From assembly GCF_001650715.1 (NCBI RefSeq), contig NZ_LWQT01000044.1, positions 124,001-188,000 of the forward strand: a DNA stretch of 64,000 nucleotides, given 5' to 3'. Of the stretch, positions 9,849 to 22,920 are shown one piece after another (positions within the stretch are counted from its first letter, which is position 1; every line of letters starts with the position of its first letter). The notes beneath the pieces were generated by a model, which was not told the DNA's origin, did not search any database, and was given only the letters and a program-made list of their open reading frames with translations. Source of the DNA: Paramagnetospirillum marisnigri. GTDB lineage: Bacteria > Pseudomonadota > Alphaproteobacteria > Rhodospirillales > Magnetospirillaceae. Both the position numbers and the translations under genes were made by a program.

Positions 9849-11411
9849 TTATACAGACGTATCGCCATCTACTCCGTATGGATCGGGCAGGGTGAAGCGG
9901 AAGCAGCTTCCCTGGCCTGGGACCGACTCAACCCAGATACGACCGCCATACCGTCCGACCACGCGCTTGCACACCGCCAGGCCGATGCCGGTTCCTTCCG
10001 TCTCGTTCCGGCCCTGCAGGCGCTGGAAGATCTGGAAGATGCGCTCGCTGAACTGGGGCTCGATCCCCATGCCGTTATCCTGGATCGTGAATTCCCACTG
10101 CCCCTTGCTGCGCATGGCCGACAGGGTGATGCGGGGGGCCCGGTCCGGGTGGCGGTATTTGATGGCATTGGCCACCAGATTCTGGAACAGGCGCACGAAT
10201 TCTCCCCCGTCGACCCGCAGCGACGGCATGGTTGTGTCGCGGATGATCTCGGCGCCGCTTTCCTCGATGGCCACGGTCAGATTGCCGAGCGCGCTCTCCA
10301 GGGGATTTTCCAGGGAAATGGGGGTGTCGGGCAGGGCCGTGCGGCCGATGCGGGAATAGTCCAGCAGATCGCGGATCAGGCGGTCCATGCGCTGGGCGCC
10401 GTCCTTGGCGAAGGCGATGTATTCGCGGGATTCCTCGTCCAGGCGATCGGCGATGCGGCGCTCCAGCAGGCCGAGGAAGCTGCTGACCATGCGCAGCGGC
10501 TCGCGCAGATCGTGGCTGGCCACATAGGCGAACTGTTCCAGGTCGGCATTGGAGCGCTCCAGCTCCGCGGTCTTCTGGGCAAGCTGGGCGCGGACCTTCT
10601 TGCGGGTGGTGATGTCGCGAGTAATGCCGCGATGGCCAACCACCGAGCCGGCACCGTCCATGATGGGGGACAGGCTGATCTCGGTCTCAATCTCCTCCGC
10701 TCCCGGCAGGCGCAGGGTCAGTTCTAGGCGCTGGACGCCCTCGGCCATGGCGGCCTTGACCCTGTCGGCGTCATTGGGGCGGCACAGATCGGCGAGGTAG
10801 CGGCCCTTCAGGCTGTCGGGCGTGCATTTCAGCAGGTCGAGGCAGCGGGGACTGACATAGGTAAAGCAGCCATTGCCATCGGTTTCCCAGATCAGGTCCG
10901 AGATGTTTTCCACCAGATTGCGGAATTTCTGCTCGCCAGCCCGCAATCGGGCCTCGTTCTCGCGCAGGATGCTCGCCATGGCCTCGGACCGGGCTAGTTC
11001 CAGTTCCAGGCTGCGGCGGCTGAGATAGAGGTCGAGGAAGATATTGACCTTGGATCGCAGGATGAAGTCGTCCACCGGCTTTTGGATGTACTCCACCGCG
11101 CCGACGCTATAGCCGCGCTTGCGGTGCAATTCGTCGGAATAGGAGGCGGTGACGAAAATCAGCGGCACCTGGGCGGTCTTGGGCTCGCCGCGCAGCAGCT
11201 CCGCCAGTTCGTAGCCGTCCATGCCCGGCATGTCCACATCCAGCAGGATCACCGCGAAATCGTGTTCCAGGCAAAGCGCCAGGGCATCGTTGCCACCAAC
11301 GGCGGTCAGGACGTCGGCATCGGTCTTGGCCAGAATGGTCCGCATGGCCAGCAGATTGGCGGGCCGATCGTCCACGGCGAGAATCTTGGGTTTGGCGGTG
11401 GTATGGGTCAT
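9849..11411 (-). CDS. Receiver-PAS-histidine kinase (last gene of signalling operon)
   Basis: 520 residues with a receiver domain first (about 8-125; Asp in VILLDVDMPGMDGYE, Lys in EYIQKPVDDF), then a coiled region and a PAS/PAC domain (about 170-290). HisKA follows (phospho-His in FAYVASHDLREPLRM), then HATPase (NLVANAIKY, DNGMGIEP, GTGIGLAV). It is cytosolic. ATG at 11411 overlaps the cheB stop by 4 bases (ATGA) and has a GGAGGA site, so it is translated with the upstream cheR-cheB pair. A kinase that also carries its own receiver, in an operon with CheR and CheB, points to a chemosensory-like alternative pathway. The output is unknown. Confidence 0.88.
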   Translation of the reverse strand: MTHTTAKPKILAVDDRPANLLAMRTILAKTDADVLTAVGGNDALALCLEHDFAVILLDVDMPGMDGYELAELLRGEPKTAQVPLIFVTASYSDELHRKRGYSVGAVEYIQKPVDDFILRSKVNIFLDLYLSRRSLELELARSEAMASILRENEARLRAGEQKFRNLVENISDLIWETDGNGCFTYVSPRCLDLLKCTPDSLKGRYLADLCRPNDADRVKAAMAEGVQRLELTLRLPGAEEIETEISLSPIMDGAGSVVGHRGITRDITTRKKVRAQLAQKTAELERSNADLEQFAYVASHDLREPLRMVSSFLGLLERRIADRLDEESREYIAFAKDGAQRMDRLIRDLLDYSRIGRTALPDTPISLENPLESALGNLTVAIEESGAEIIRDTTMPSLRVDGGEFVRLFQNLVANAIKYRHPDRAPRITLSAMRSKGQWEFTIQDNGMGIEPQFSERIFQIFQRLQGRNETEGTGIGLAVCKRVVGRYGGRIWVESVPGQGSCFRFTLPDPYGVDGDTSV

Positions 11412-12019
11412 TCCGGGAATCCTCCGCCACGGCCCCGGCACAGGGATATCATCAGGAAGGCGATGCGGTCGGGCTGGGCGATCCAATGGGCGGCGCCGAG
11501 CGCGATGGCGGCGTCAGGCATTTCGGGAGCGGTGGCGCCGTCGGGGTCCTGGACGATGCACAATCCCCCATTGGCCTTGACGGCCGCCATTCCGGCGGCG
11601 CCATCGGCATTGGCGCCGGTCAGCAGGATGGCGGCCAGGGAGCGGCCCCAGGCCTCGGCGGCGGACTCCATGAAGACGTCGATGGAGGGGCGGGCATTAA
11701 GCACCTTGGCATCGGCGGACAGCGAGAAGGTGTGGTCCGCTTCCATGAGCAGATGATAGTCGGGTGGCGCGATATAGACGGTTCCCGCCTGGGCCGGGAG
11801 CCGCTCTTCCGCCTCGACCACCGGCAATCGGCAGTCGCGTCGCAACGCCGCCGCCATGTTGCCGCCGTCATTGGCGCCCAGATGGGCGACCACCACCACC
11901 GGGGCGGGGAAACCTTCGGGCAGTTCCGGCAAGATGGCGTGCAGCGCATTCAGTCCCCCGGCCGAGCAGCCGATGGCGAAGGCGTGGATAGGGCCTTGGG
12001 CGGGGTCGGCGGCGGTCAC
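11408..12019 (-). CDS. cheB: CheB-type protein methylesterase without receiver domain
   Basis: 203-residue stand-alone CheB catalytic domain. The catalytic triad is readable: Ser19 in AIGCSAGG, His46 in VVVVAHLGAND and Asp139 in ILLTGANADGAAGM. The usual N-terminal receiver is absent, so activity is not controlled by direct phosphorylation of this protein. The GTG start at 12019 overlaps the cheR stop (GTGA) and has an AAGGAG site inside the end of cheR. The family demethylates or deamidates receptor glutamates. No receptor gene is in the operon, so the target may be the hybrid kinase's coiled-coil or another receptor. Confidence 0.87.
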   Translation of the reverse strand: MTAADPAQGPIHAFAIGCSAGGLNALHAILPELPEGFPAPVVVVAHLGANDGGNMAAALRRDCRLPVVEAEERLPAQAGTVYIAPPDYHLLMEADHTFSLSADAKVLNARPSIDVFMESAAEAWGRSLAAILLTGANADGAAGMAAVKANGGLCIVQDPDGATAPEMPDAAIALGAAHWIAQPDRIAFLMISLCRGRGGGFPE

Positions 12020-12841
12020 GGCGGCGGCACTCCTTGCCGCTTGCGGTAAAGGCGCAAGCTGGCGTCCACCGGCTGGAAGGCATTGGCGGCGGCGCTGAAC
12101 GCCAGGTTCTCCTTGGTGCCAAGGCACAAGAAACCGCCGCGCGACAGGCTGGTATCGAACAGGCCCAGCACCCGGTCCTGAAGCTGGCGATCGAAATAGA
12201 TCAGCACATTGCGGCAGACCACCAGATTGACTTCGCAGAACACACCGTCCGAAACCAGATTGTGATGGGCGAAGGAGATGCGTTGCTTGATGGCGGCATC
12301 GATCTTGGCGAAGCCGTAGCCCAGGCTGAAATAGGCGACCAGAGCCTTGGTTCCCCCGGCCTTCAGGTAGTTCTCGGTGTATTTTTCGATCAGCTTGGCG
12401 GGGAAGATGCCCTCTTCCGCCTTGGCCAGGGCCTGGTCGTTGATGTCGGTGGCGTAGATCTGGGTCTTGTGCAGCAGGCCGACCTCTTCCAGCAGGATGG
12501 CCAGGGAATAGACCTCCTCGCCGGTGGCGCAGCCCGCCTGCCAAATGTTGATGCGGGGATAGGTGGCCAGCACCGGTACCAGCTGCTCGCGGATGGCCTT
12601 GAACACCGATGGGTCGCGGAACATCTCGGTCACCGGCACCGACAGGCCGGAGAGGACTTCCGGCAGCAGGCTGTCGTCGTAGAGCAGGCGCGGAATCAGC
12701 TCGGCGACGGTGGCGCAGCCCAGCTTGATGGCCAGTCCCGCCGCCCGGCGCCGCAGCGAGGCACGGGCATAGCCGCGAAAGTCATAGCCGTGGCGTCGGG
12801 CCAGGGCTTCCAGGAACAGGTCCAGCTCGATGGCGTGAAGA

Positions 12842-12861
<20 letters not shown>
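12016..12861 (-). CDS. cheR: CheR-type protein-glutamate O-methyltransferase
   Basis: 281 residues. The CheR N-terminal helical domain (about 10-70, YARASLRRRAAGLAIKLG) is followed by the SAM-dependent methyltransferase domain. Visible are the SAM-binding string IWQAGCATGEEVYSLAI (about 108-124), the ATDIN acidic motif in IYATDINDQAL and VCRNVLIYFDR near 220. The family methylates glutamates of chemoreceptors. ATG at 12861 follows a GGAGG site and lies inside the last 20 bases of the hybrid kinase gene; the stop overlaps cheB by 4 bases. Separate small CheR and CheB proteins flanked by two hybrid kinases resemble split versions of the large CheB-CheR-PAS-kinase fusions. Confidence 0.88.
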
Positions 12862-16426
<3,565 letters not shown>

Positions 16427-16524
16427 ATCAAACAAATGTGGCTTGGGGCTATATCGCTCATGTCACTTAATCGTCCCTTAACCTGGACGATGATAGGGTT
16501 CCCGGGACCGAGGGAACCGGGTTC

Positions 16525-16878
16525 ATGCCGTCCATGTCCGTTCATTTCTCCGATGGCTTGCTGGATCGGCGTCGCAGACGCCGGATCGGCGATATTGTCG
16601 TGACCATTGCCTGCCTGGCCTGGATCGCCCTGTCCGGATGGGCCTTCTTTGGCGATGTGCCGGACGAGATCACCGACAACCACACATCCAAGGCCATGCA
16701 GGACCGCATGAAGGCCTGCGAGGGCAGCTTCCAGAAGCGCTATGAATGCAAGCAGCGTCTGTTGCTGGATGGCGAGCGCTGGGGCTTCGCCGTGGCGGTC
16801 AACCGCATCATGCTGATCTGCGCGCCGCCCATCACCGCCTGGATCGTCTGGTCGGCCATCAAGCGGCGCGGCGAATAG
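16525..16878 (+). CDS. Small two-span membrane protein, unknown function
   Basis: 117 residues. A basic N terminus (DRRRRRRIGD) precedes a membrane segment (about 24-42, VVTIACLAWIALSGWAFF). A soluble loop of about 50 residues carries two cysteines (ACEGSFQKRYECKQ), possibly a disulfide in the periplasm. A second membrane segment (about 91-110, IMLICAPPITAWIVWSAI) precedes a KRRGE tail. The positive-inside rule puts both ends in the cytoplasm. It converges on the nucleoside transporter gene with 4 bp between stops. No family is recognised. Confidence 0.75.
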   Translation: MPSMSVHFSDGLLDRRRRRRIGDIVVTIACLAWIALSGWAFFGDVPDEITDNHTSKAMQDRMKACEGSFQKRYECKQRLLLDGERWGFAVAVNRIMLICAPPITAWIVWSAIKRRGE

Positions 16879-16882
16879 GCTT

Positions 16883-18121
16883 TCAGAGAATGACGCCGAC
16901 CACAGCGGCGGTCAGGCACGAGGCCAGGGTTCCCGAGACGATGGAGCGCCCGCCCAGAGCCACGATCTCCGAGCGGCGCTCGGGCGCCATCACCGACAGC
17001 CCGGCAATCAGGATGCCCAGCGATCCCAGATTGGCGAAGCCGCACAGGCCATAGGTCATCAGCAACCGCGAGCGCTCGCTGAGCGCGTCCGGCGGCAGGC
17101 GGGCCAGTTCCAGATAGGCCAGCAGCTCGTTCAGCACGATCTTGGTGCCCATCAAGGCCCCGGCCGTCACCATCTCGGCGGCGGGAACGCCCATCAGCCA
17201 GGCCACGGGGGCCATGGCCCAGCCCAGCAGCCGTTGCAGGGTCACGGGCGCGTCCATCAGGCTCGGCCCCAGCGCCAGGGCGGCGTTGGCCAGGCTGACC
17301 AGGGCCACCAGCACGATCAGCATGGCGACGATGCCCACCAGCAGCCGCACCCCGTCCAGGGTGCCCTTGACCACCGCGTCCATGGAGCTTTCGTAGGAAT
17401 GGGCCTCGGCGAGATGGGCGGCGCCGGTCCGCGCCGCGTCGGGAATCATGATCTTGCCGACCATGATGGCGGCGGGCACCGAGATCAGCGAGGCGGTCAG
17501 CAGATGGCCGATGGGATCGGGCACCACCCCGGCCAGGAAGGTGGCATAAAGCACCATCACGGTTCCGGCGATGGTGGACATGCCGGTGGTCATCACCAGG
17601 AACAGCTCGCCCCGCGACAGTTGGGCGAGATAGGGCCGCACCAGCAGCGGCGCCTCGATCATGCCCATGAAGGCGGTGGCCGAGGCCGAGATGCCCACCG
17701 CGCCGCCGACGCCCATGCTGCGTTCCAGCAGGCGCGACGCCATGCGCACCACCCAGGGCAGGATGCGCCAGTGATAGAGCAGGGCGGACAGGGCGCTGAT
17801 CAGCAGCACCATGGGCAGCGCCTGGAAGGCCAGCACGAATCCGGCCGCCGGGTCGGTGATGGACCAGGGCGCCGGGCCGCCGCCCACATAGCCGAACACG
17901 AAGCTGGTCCCCGCCCGCGTCGCGGTCTGCAGCGAGTCCACCGCGTGGTTGAGGGCGAGGAACAGGCCTTGCGCCGCCGGGACCTTGAGCAGCAGCAGCG
18001 CCATCAGCATTTGCAGGCCGATACCCGCCACCACCACCCGCCAGGAGACCGCCCGGCGGTTCTCGGACAGGGCGACGGCGACCCCGGTCAACACCAGGAT
18101 ACCCAACAGGCTTTGGATCAT
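16883..18121 (-). CDS. Concentrative nucleoside transporter (CNT/NupC family)
   Basis: 412-residue polytopic inner-membrane protein with the three CNT regions: N-terminal helices (LLGILVLTGVAVALSENRRAVSW), the gate region (FVFGYVGGGPAP, AFQALPMVLLISALSALLYH) and the C-terminal core with nucleoside/Na+ binding motifs (GMIEAPLLVRPY, GTKIVLNELLAY, TYGLCGFANLGSLGI). The family imports nucleosides with Na+ or H+. An in-frame GTG at 18136 is an alternative start with a GGAGG site 5 bases before it. A GC hairpin precedes the gene, between it and the thiC stop. Exact substrate unknown. Confidence 0.92.
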   Translation of the reverse strand: MIQSLLGILVLTGVAVALSENRRAVSWRVVVAGIGLQMLMALLLLKVPAAQGLFLALNHAVDSLQTATRAGTSFVFGYVGGGPAPWSITDPAAGFVLAFQALPMVLLISALSALLYHWRILPWVVRMASRLLERSMGVGGAVGISASATAFMGMIEAPLLVRPYLAQLSRGELFLVMTTGMSTIAGTVMVLYATFLAGVVPDPIGHLLTASLISVPAAIMVGKIMIPDAARTGAAHLAEAHSYESSMDAVVKGTLDGVRLLVGIVAMLIVLVALVSLANAALALGPSLMDAPVTLQRLLGWAMAPVAWLMGVPAAEMVTAGALMGTKIVLNELLAYLELARLPPDALSERSRLLMTYGLCGFANLGSLGILIAGLSVMAPERRSEIVALGGRSIVSGTLASCLTAAVVGVIL

Positions 18122-18140
18122 GTTGGGGTCCCCCACCCCA

Positions 18141-18164
18141 GCCCTCCCCGCAAGGGGGGAGGGC
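18141..18164. repeat. GC hairpin downstream of thiC
   Basis: GCCCTCCCC (18141-18149) pairs with GGGGAGGGC (18156-18164). It lies between the thiC stop (18180, minus strand) and the transporter start. There is no T-run, so it is either a weak terminator or one of the C/G-rich short intergenic repeats that recur in this window. Confidence 0.5.
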
Positions 18165-18179
18165 GATACGCCCAGGCGG

Positions 18180-20175
<1,996 letters not shown>

Positions 20176-20229
20176 GCCGACAGTGGGCCGCGCGGGCGGC
20201 CAAAGTCAAGCCTCACAAACCCCTAAAAT

Positions 20230-20688
20230 TCAGTCATCTTCATAGATGCCCTTTTCCGCCGTCTTATGGCAGGCGACGCAATTGGACTTGGTCACCACAT
20301 CGGGCCGCTTCCATTCCGATTCGGGCAGGCGATGCTTGCGCAGGAAGGCTGCGGTCTCGGTGATGCGCAGGGGCGTCTCGTCGGCCCGCAGCCGACTCAG
20401 GATCTTGTGGCCCATACGGCCGCCTTGGGGGCCGTCGGCGGCGCTCTCGGCCAGGACCTTGCGGATATGGGCGGCCTTGTCGGGGGCCAGGGTGGCGTTG
20501 TCGCCGAAATGGTCGGCCAGATTGGCCATCATCTTGTCCCAGGACCGGGCGGGCAGGAAGGCGGGCTGGAACGCCATGTGGCATTCGCCGCAGGCCGCCT
20601 TGGTCAGGGGATCGGTGATGGGCGGCGCGAAATCGGCCAGGGCGGGGGAGGCGACGAGGCAGAGGAGAAGGGCGAGCTTTTTCATCAT
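20230..20688 (-). CDS. Diheme cytochrome c (DHC-like), periplasmic
   Basis: 152-residue exported protein with signal peptide MMKKLALLLCLVASPALA. It has two heme-c attachment motifs, CGECH (about 32-36) and CVACH (near 139-143), placed at either end of the mature chain. The spacing and length fit the dihaem cytochrome c (DHC) that accompanies sphaeroides heme protein (SHP). It lies downstream of the cytochrome b561-SHP fusion gene in the same direction, with an intergenic repeat between them. It probably hands electrons between the membrane cytochrome b and SHP. An AGGA site precedes the start at 20688. Confidence 0.85.
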   Translation of the reverse strand: MMKKLALLLCLVASPALADFAPPITDPLTKAACGECHMAFQPAFLPARSWDKMMANLADHFGDNATLAPDKAAHIRKVLAESAADGPQGGRMGHKILSRLRADETPLRITETAAFLRKHRLPESEWKRPDVVTKSNCVACHKTAEKGIYEDD

Positions 20689-20705
20689 GCGGGTCCTGTT
20701 GAACG

Positions 20706-20811
20706 TGTCATCCCGAGCATATGCGAGGGATCTTCGCCTGGATTGGCCATGCCATGTCGGAACCAGTGGTTCAGGCCGGGATTCCTCCGGCCAGGGGCCG
20801 TCGGAATGACA
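20706..20811. repeat. Short intergenic repeat element, copy 1 (TGTCATCCCGAG type)
   Basis: 106-bp element with imperfect terminal inverted repeats, TGTCATCCCGA at the left and TCGGAATGACA at the right. It shares the blocks CGAGGGATCT and GATTCCTCC with a second copy at 57851-57954. It carries internal GC-rich palindromes and has no coding capacity of its own. It lies between the cytochrome b561-SHP and DHC genes and resembles MITE/REP-like elements common in Alphaproteobacteria. Confidence 0.7.
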
Positions 20812-20822
20812 GGAAAGATTGG

Positions 20823-21635
20823 TCACTTCATCATCAGGAAGGTGAGGTAGTCGCCCTTTTCCCGGGCGGTGCAGGCGCGGCCCAGCACGGTCTGGCAGTC
20901 ACGGGTGAAGCGTTCCTCCACCTTGGCGGCATCGGTGAAGCGCTTGGCATTGGCCGAGGCCGCCATGGGCTCGATCACCCGGCCGGTCTTGGCGTGGCGG
21001 CCCGCTGCCCTGGGATCGGGGGTGTGGCAGGTGGAGCAGGACGCGAAATCGGCCGAGGCGGTGTTCTTCGACAGATACAGCGCCTCGCCGCGCGCCGCCG
21101 ACAGGGTCTCGCCCGCTTCCTTGCCATAGGCGGCGGCGATGGCGGGATCGGCGGCCCAGGCGGGAAGGCTGATCAGTCCGACCGCCAGCAGGGCGGCAGC
21201 GCCGGTCAGGAACTCGCGGATGCGCCGTCCCTGGAAGATCCAGGCGATGATGAGGCCATGGGCGATCACCAGCCACAACCCGGCTTCGGCGATGGCTTCA
21301 TGCAGGTCCTCGGCCACCGGGACACCGTCGGCGATGACGCCGGTCAGCGCGCCCAGCGCCAGGGCGGGCAGCAGCAGCGCCGCCATCCAGGCGAACAGGG
21401 GATTGCGGCCGGGCTTGGCCCAGGTGAATTTCGGACGCGGCAACCGCAGCGGGCCGGAGCTTGACCCGATCAGGGCCAGCGCCAGCCTGAGCGTCAGGGC
21501 GCACAGCACCCAGTAGCCGGAAAAGACATGCATGGCATAGGTGTCCTCGTCGGCGGTGACATAGGCCACCACGAATCCCCCGGCCAGGGCGGCATGCCAG
21601 AGGCGCAGCAGGGTGAACTCGACGCGCGGGCTCAT
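20823..21635 (-). CDS. Cytochrome b561 fused to SHP-type heme-c domain (DUF1924)
   Basis: 270 residues. The first part (about 1-165) is a four-helix cytochrome b561 with candidate heme ligands in RLWHAALAGG, YAMHVFSGYW, EDLHEAIAEAG and VIAHGLIIAW. A membrane-anchored linker ending ISLPAWAADPA follows. The C-terminal domain (about 170-270) holds one heme-c motif, CSTCH, plus the tail DCQTVLGRACTAREKGDYLTF typical of DUF1924, the sphaeroides heme protein family, which binds O2 and NO. In most SHP loci cytochrome b and SHP are separate genes. ATG 21635 overlaps the stop of the upstream 40-aa gene (ATGA). Confidence 0.85.
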   Translation of the reverse strand: MSPRVEFTLLRLWHAALAGGFVVAYVTADEDTYAMHVFSGYWVLCALTLRLALALIGSSSGPLRLPRPKFTWAKPGRNPLFAWMAALLLPALALGALTGVIADGVPVAEDLHEAIAEAGLWLVIAHGLIIAWIFQGRRIREFLTGAAALLAVGLISLPAWAADPAIAAAYGKEAGETLSAARGEALYLSKNTASADFASCSTCHTPDPRAAGRHAKTGRVIEPMAASANAKRFTDAAKVEERFTRDCQTVLGRACTAREKGDYLTFLMMK

Positions 21636-21754
21636 TGGTGATGCTCCCATTCCGCCGCCTTGATGGGGCCGTGGGCCGAGGCGGAATAACCGAAGGCCAG
21701 CACCGCGACGAAGACGGTGGCGGCCAGTCCCTGTAAGATCATCTTGGCCAGCAT
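21632..21754 (-). CDS. 40-aa membrane peptide at head of the SHP operon
   Basis: Starts at 21754 with a CAGGAG ribosome site. It encodes one membrane segment (MILQGLAATVFVAVLAFGYSAS) followed by a His-containing tail (AHGPIKAAEWEHHQ). The stop overlaps the cytochrome b561-SHP start by 4 bases, so the two are translationally coupled. The histidines and single span suggest a small accessory subunit or heme/assembly helper for the membrane cytochrome. Too short for a family assignment. Confidence 0.65.
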   Translation of the reverse strand: MLAKMILQGLAATVFVAVLAFGYSASAHGPIKAAEWEHHQ

Positions 21755-21873
21755 GGCGAAACTCCTGGTGGCGTGGGTCAACTGTCGCCACCATAGCCAG
21801 CGCCACCTGAACTCCCCATGACCCACCGGTTCATGGACGGTTCATGCAACCCGGATCATTGTGAGTGAACCGC

Positions 21874-21944
21874 GTCATGGCCGGGCTTGACCCGGCCATC
21901 CCCGCGAGACGACTCTGGACCCTCGGGTCGAGCCCGAGGGTGAC
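21874..21944. repeat. Palindromic intergenic repeat (CCGGGCTTGACCCGG type)
   Basis: Two adjacent hairpins: GGCCGGG-CTTGA-CCCGGCC (21879-21897) and ACCCTCGGG-TCGAG-CCCGAGGGT (21919-21941), flanked by GTCATGG and GTGACGG. This is the common alphaproteobacterial palindromic repeat type. It sits directly before the PepSY gene, within its 5' untranslated or promoter region. A shorter relative lies at 52400-52423. Confidence 0.65.
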
Positions 21945-21964
21945 GGCAAATCGGGATGGTTGGG

Positions 21965-22261
21965 ATGAGGCGCTTCCTGTCAGGCATGGTGCTCGCTCTA
22001 TTGCTGCTCGCCTCCCCGGCCCGGGCGGGCGATCACGACGACGCGCGCCGTGCCGTTCTGGCGGGGGAAATCCTGCCGCTGACCACCATCCTGGACCGCG
22101 TGAACGCCGACTATCCCGGCGAGTTGATCGAGGCCGAGCTGGAACGCAAGCACGGCCGCATGGTCTATGAAATCAAGCAGATGACCCGGGACGGCAAGCT
22201 GATGAAGCTGTACTACGATGCCCGTGATGGCTCGCGGATATCGGCCAAGGAAAAGCCATGA
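21965..22261 (+). CDS. PepSY-domain periplasmic protein
   Basis: 98 residues with signal peptide MRRFLSGMVLALLLLASPARA. The mature part is one PepSY-like domain (VLAGEILPLTTILDRVNADY, IEAELERKHGRMVYEIKQ, KLYYDARDGSRI). Such proteins often modulate a neighbouring sensor kinase or a membrane cytochrome. The stop overlaps the response-regulator ATG by 4 bases. The gene is divergent from the SHP cytochrome operon. The start at 21965 places the signal peptide at the N terminus; an ATG at 21956 is possible. Confidence 0.82.
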   Translation: MRRFLSGMVLALLLLASPARAGDHDDARRAVLAGEILPLTTILDRVNADYPGELIEAELERKHGRMVYEIKQMTRDGKLMKLYYDARDGSRISAKEKP

Positions 22262-22920
22262 GGGTGCTGGTGGTGGAAGACGAGCCGCAACTGACGCTGC
22301 GGCTGCAACACGCCCTGGAAGCCGCCGGTTTCGCGGTGGATACCGCCTATGATGGCGAGGAGGGCCTGTATCTGGGCGAAACCGAGTCCTATGACGCGGC
22401 GGTGCTCGATCTCGGCCTGCCCAAGCTGGACGGCGTCAGCGTTCTGGGCCGCTGGCGCGAGGCGGGCCGCGCCCTGCCGGTGCTGGTGCTGACGGCGCGC
22501 AACCGCTGGGCCGACAAATCGGCCGCCTTCGCCGCCGGGGCCGATGATTACGTCACCAAGCCCTTCGAGATGGAGGAGGTGGTGACGCGGCTGCGCGCCC
22601 TGATCCGTCGTGCCGCCGGTCATGCCTCGCCCGAGATCACTTGCGGCCCGTTGCGCATCGACACCATCGGCGGCCGGGCCAGCCTGGACGGCATGCCGGT
22701 GGCGCTTACCGCCCAGGAATTCCGCATTCTCTCCTATCTCGCCCATCATCAGGGCCGGGTGGTGGGACGCGGCGAACTGGTGGAACACGTCTATGACCGC
22801 AATGCCGACCCCGATTCCAACGTGCTGGACGTGTTGGTCGCGCGCATCCGCCGCAAGCTGGGGATCGAGGTCATCCACACCCTGCGCGGCCAGGGCTGGC
22901 GCATGGACCCGCCATCGTGA
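22258..22920 (+). CDS. OmpR/PhoB-family response regulator
   Basis: 220 residues. The receiver (about 1-115) has acidic pocket VVEDE, phospho-acceptor Asp in AAVLDLGLPKLDG, Thr in LVLTARN and Lys in VTKPF. The winged-helix DNA-binding domain (about 125-218) has LTAQEFRILSYLAHHQGRVV and DVLVARIRRKLG. Starts ATGA-overlapped with the PepSY gene and ends GTGA-overlapped with the kinase gene. Regulator and kinase pairs next to SHP/DHC/cytochrome b operons are known, so the divergent cytochrome operon is the obvious target. That link is inference. Confidence 0.92.
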   Translation: MRVLVVEDEPQLTLRLQHALEAAGFAVDTAYDGEEGLYLGETESYDAAVLDLGLPKLDGVSVLGRWREAGRALPVLVLTARNRWADKSAAFAAGADDYVTKPFEMEEVVTRLRALIRRAAGHASPEITCGPLRIDTIGGRASLDGMPVALTAQEFRILSYLAHHQGRVVGRGELVEHVYDRNADPDSNVLDVLVARIRRKLGIEVIHTLRGQGWRMDPPS

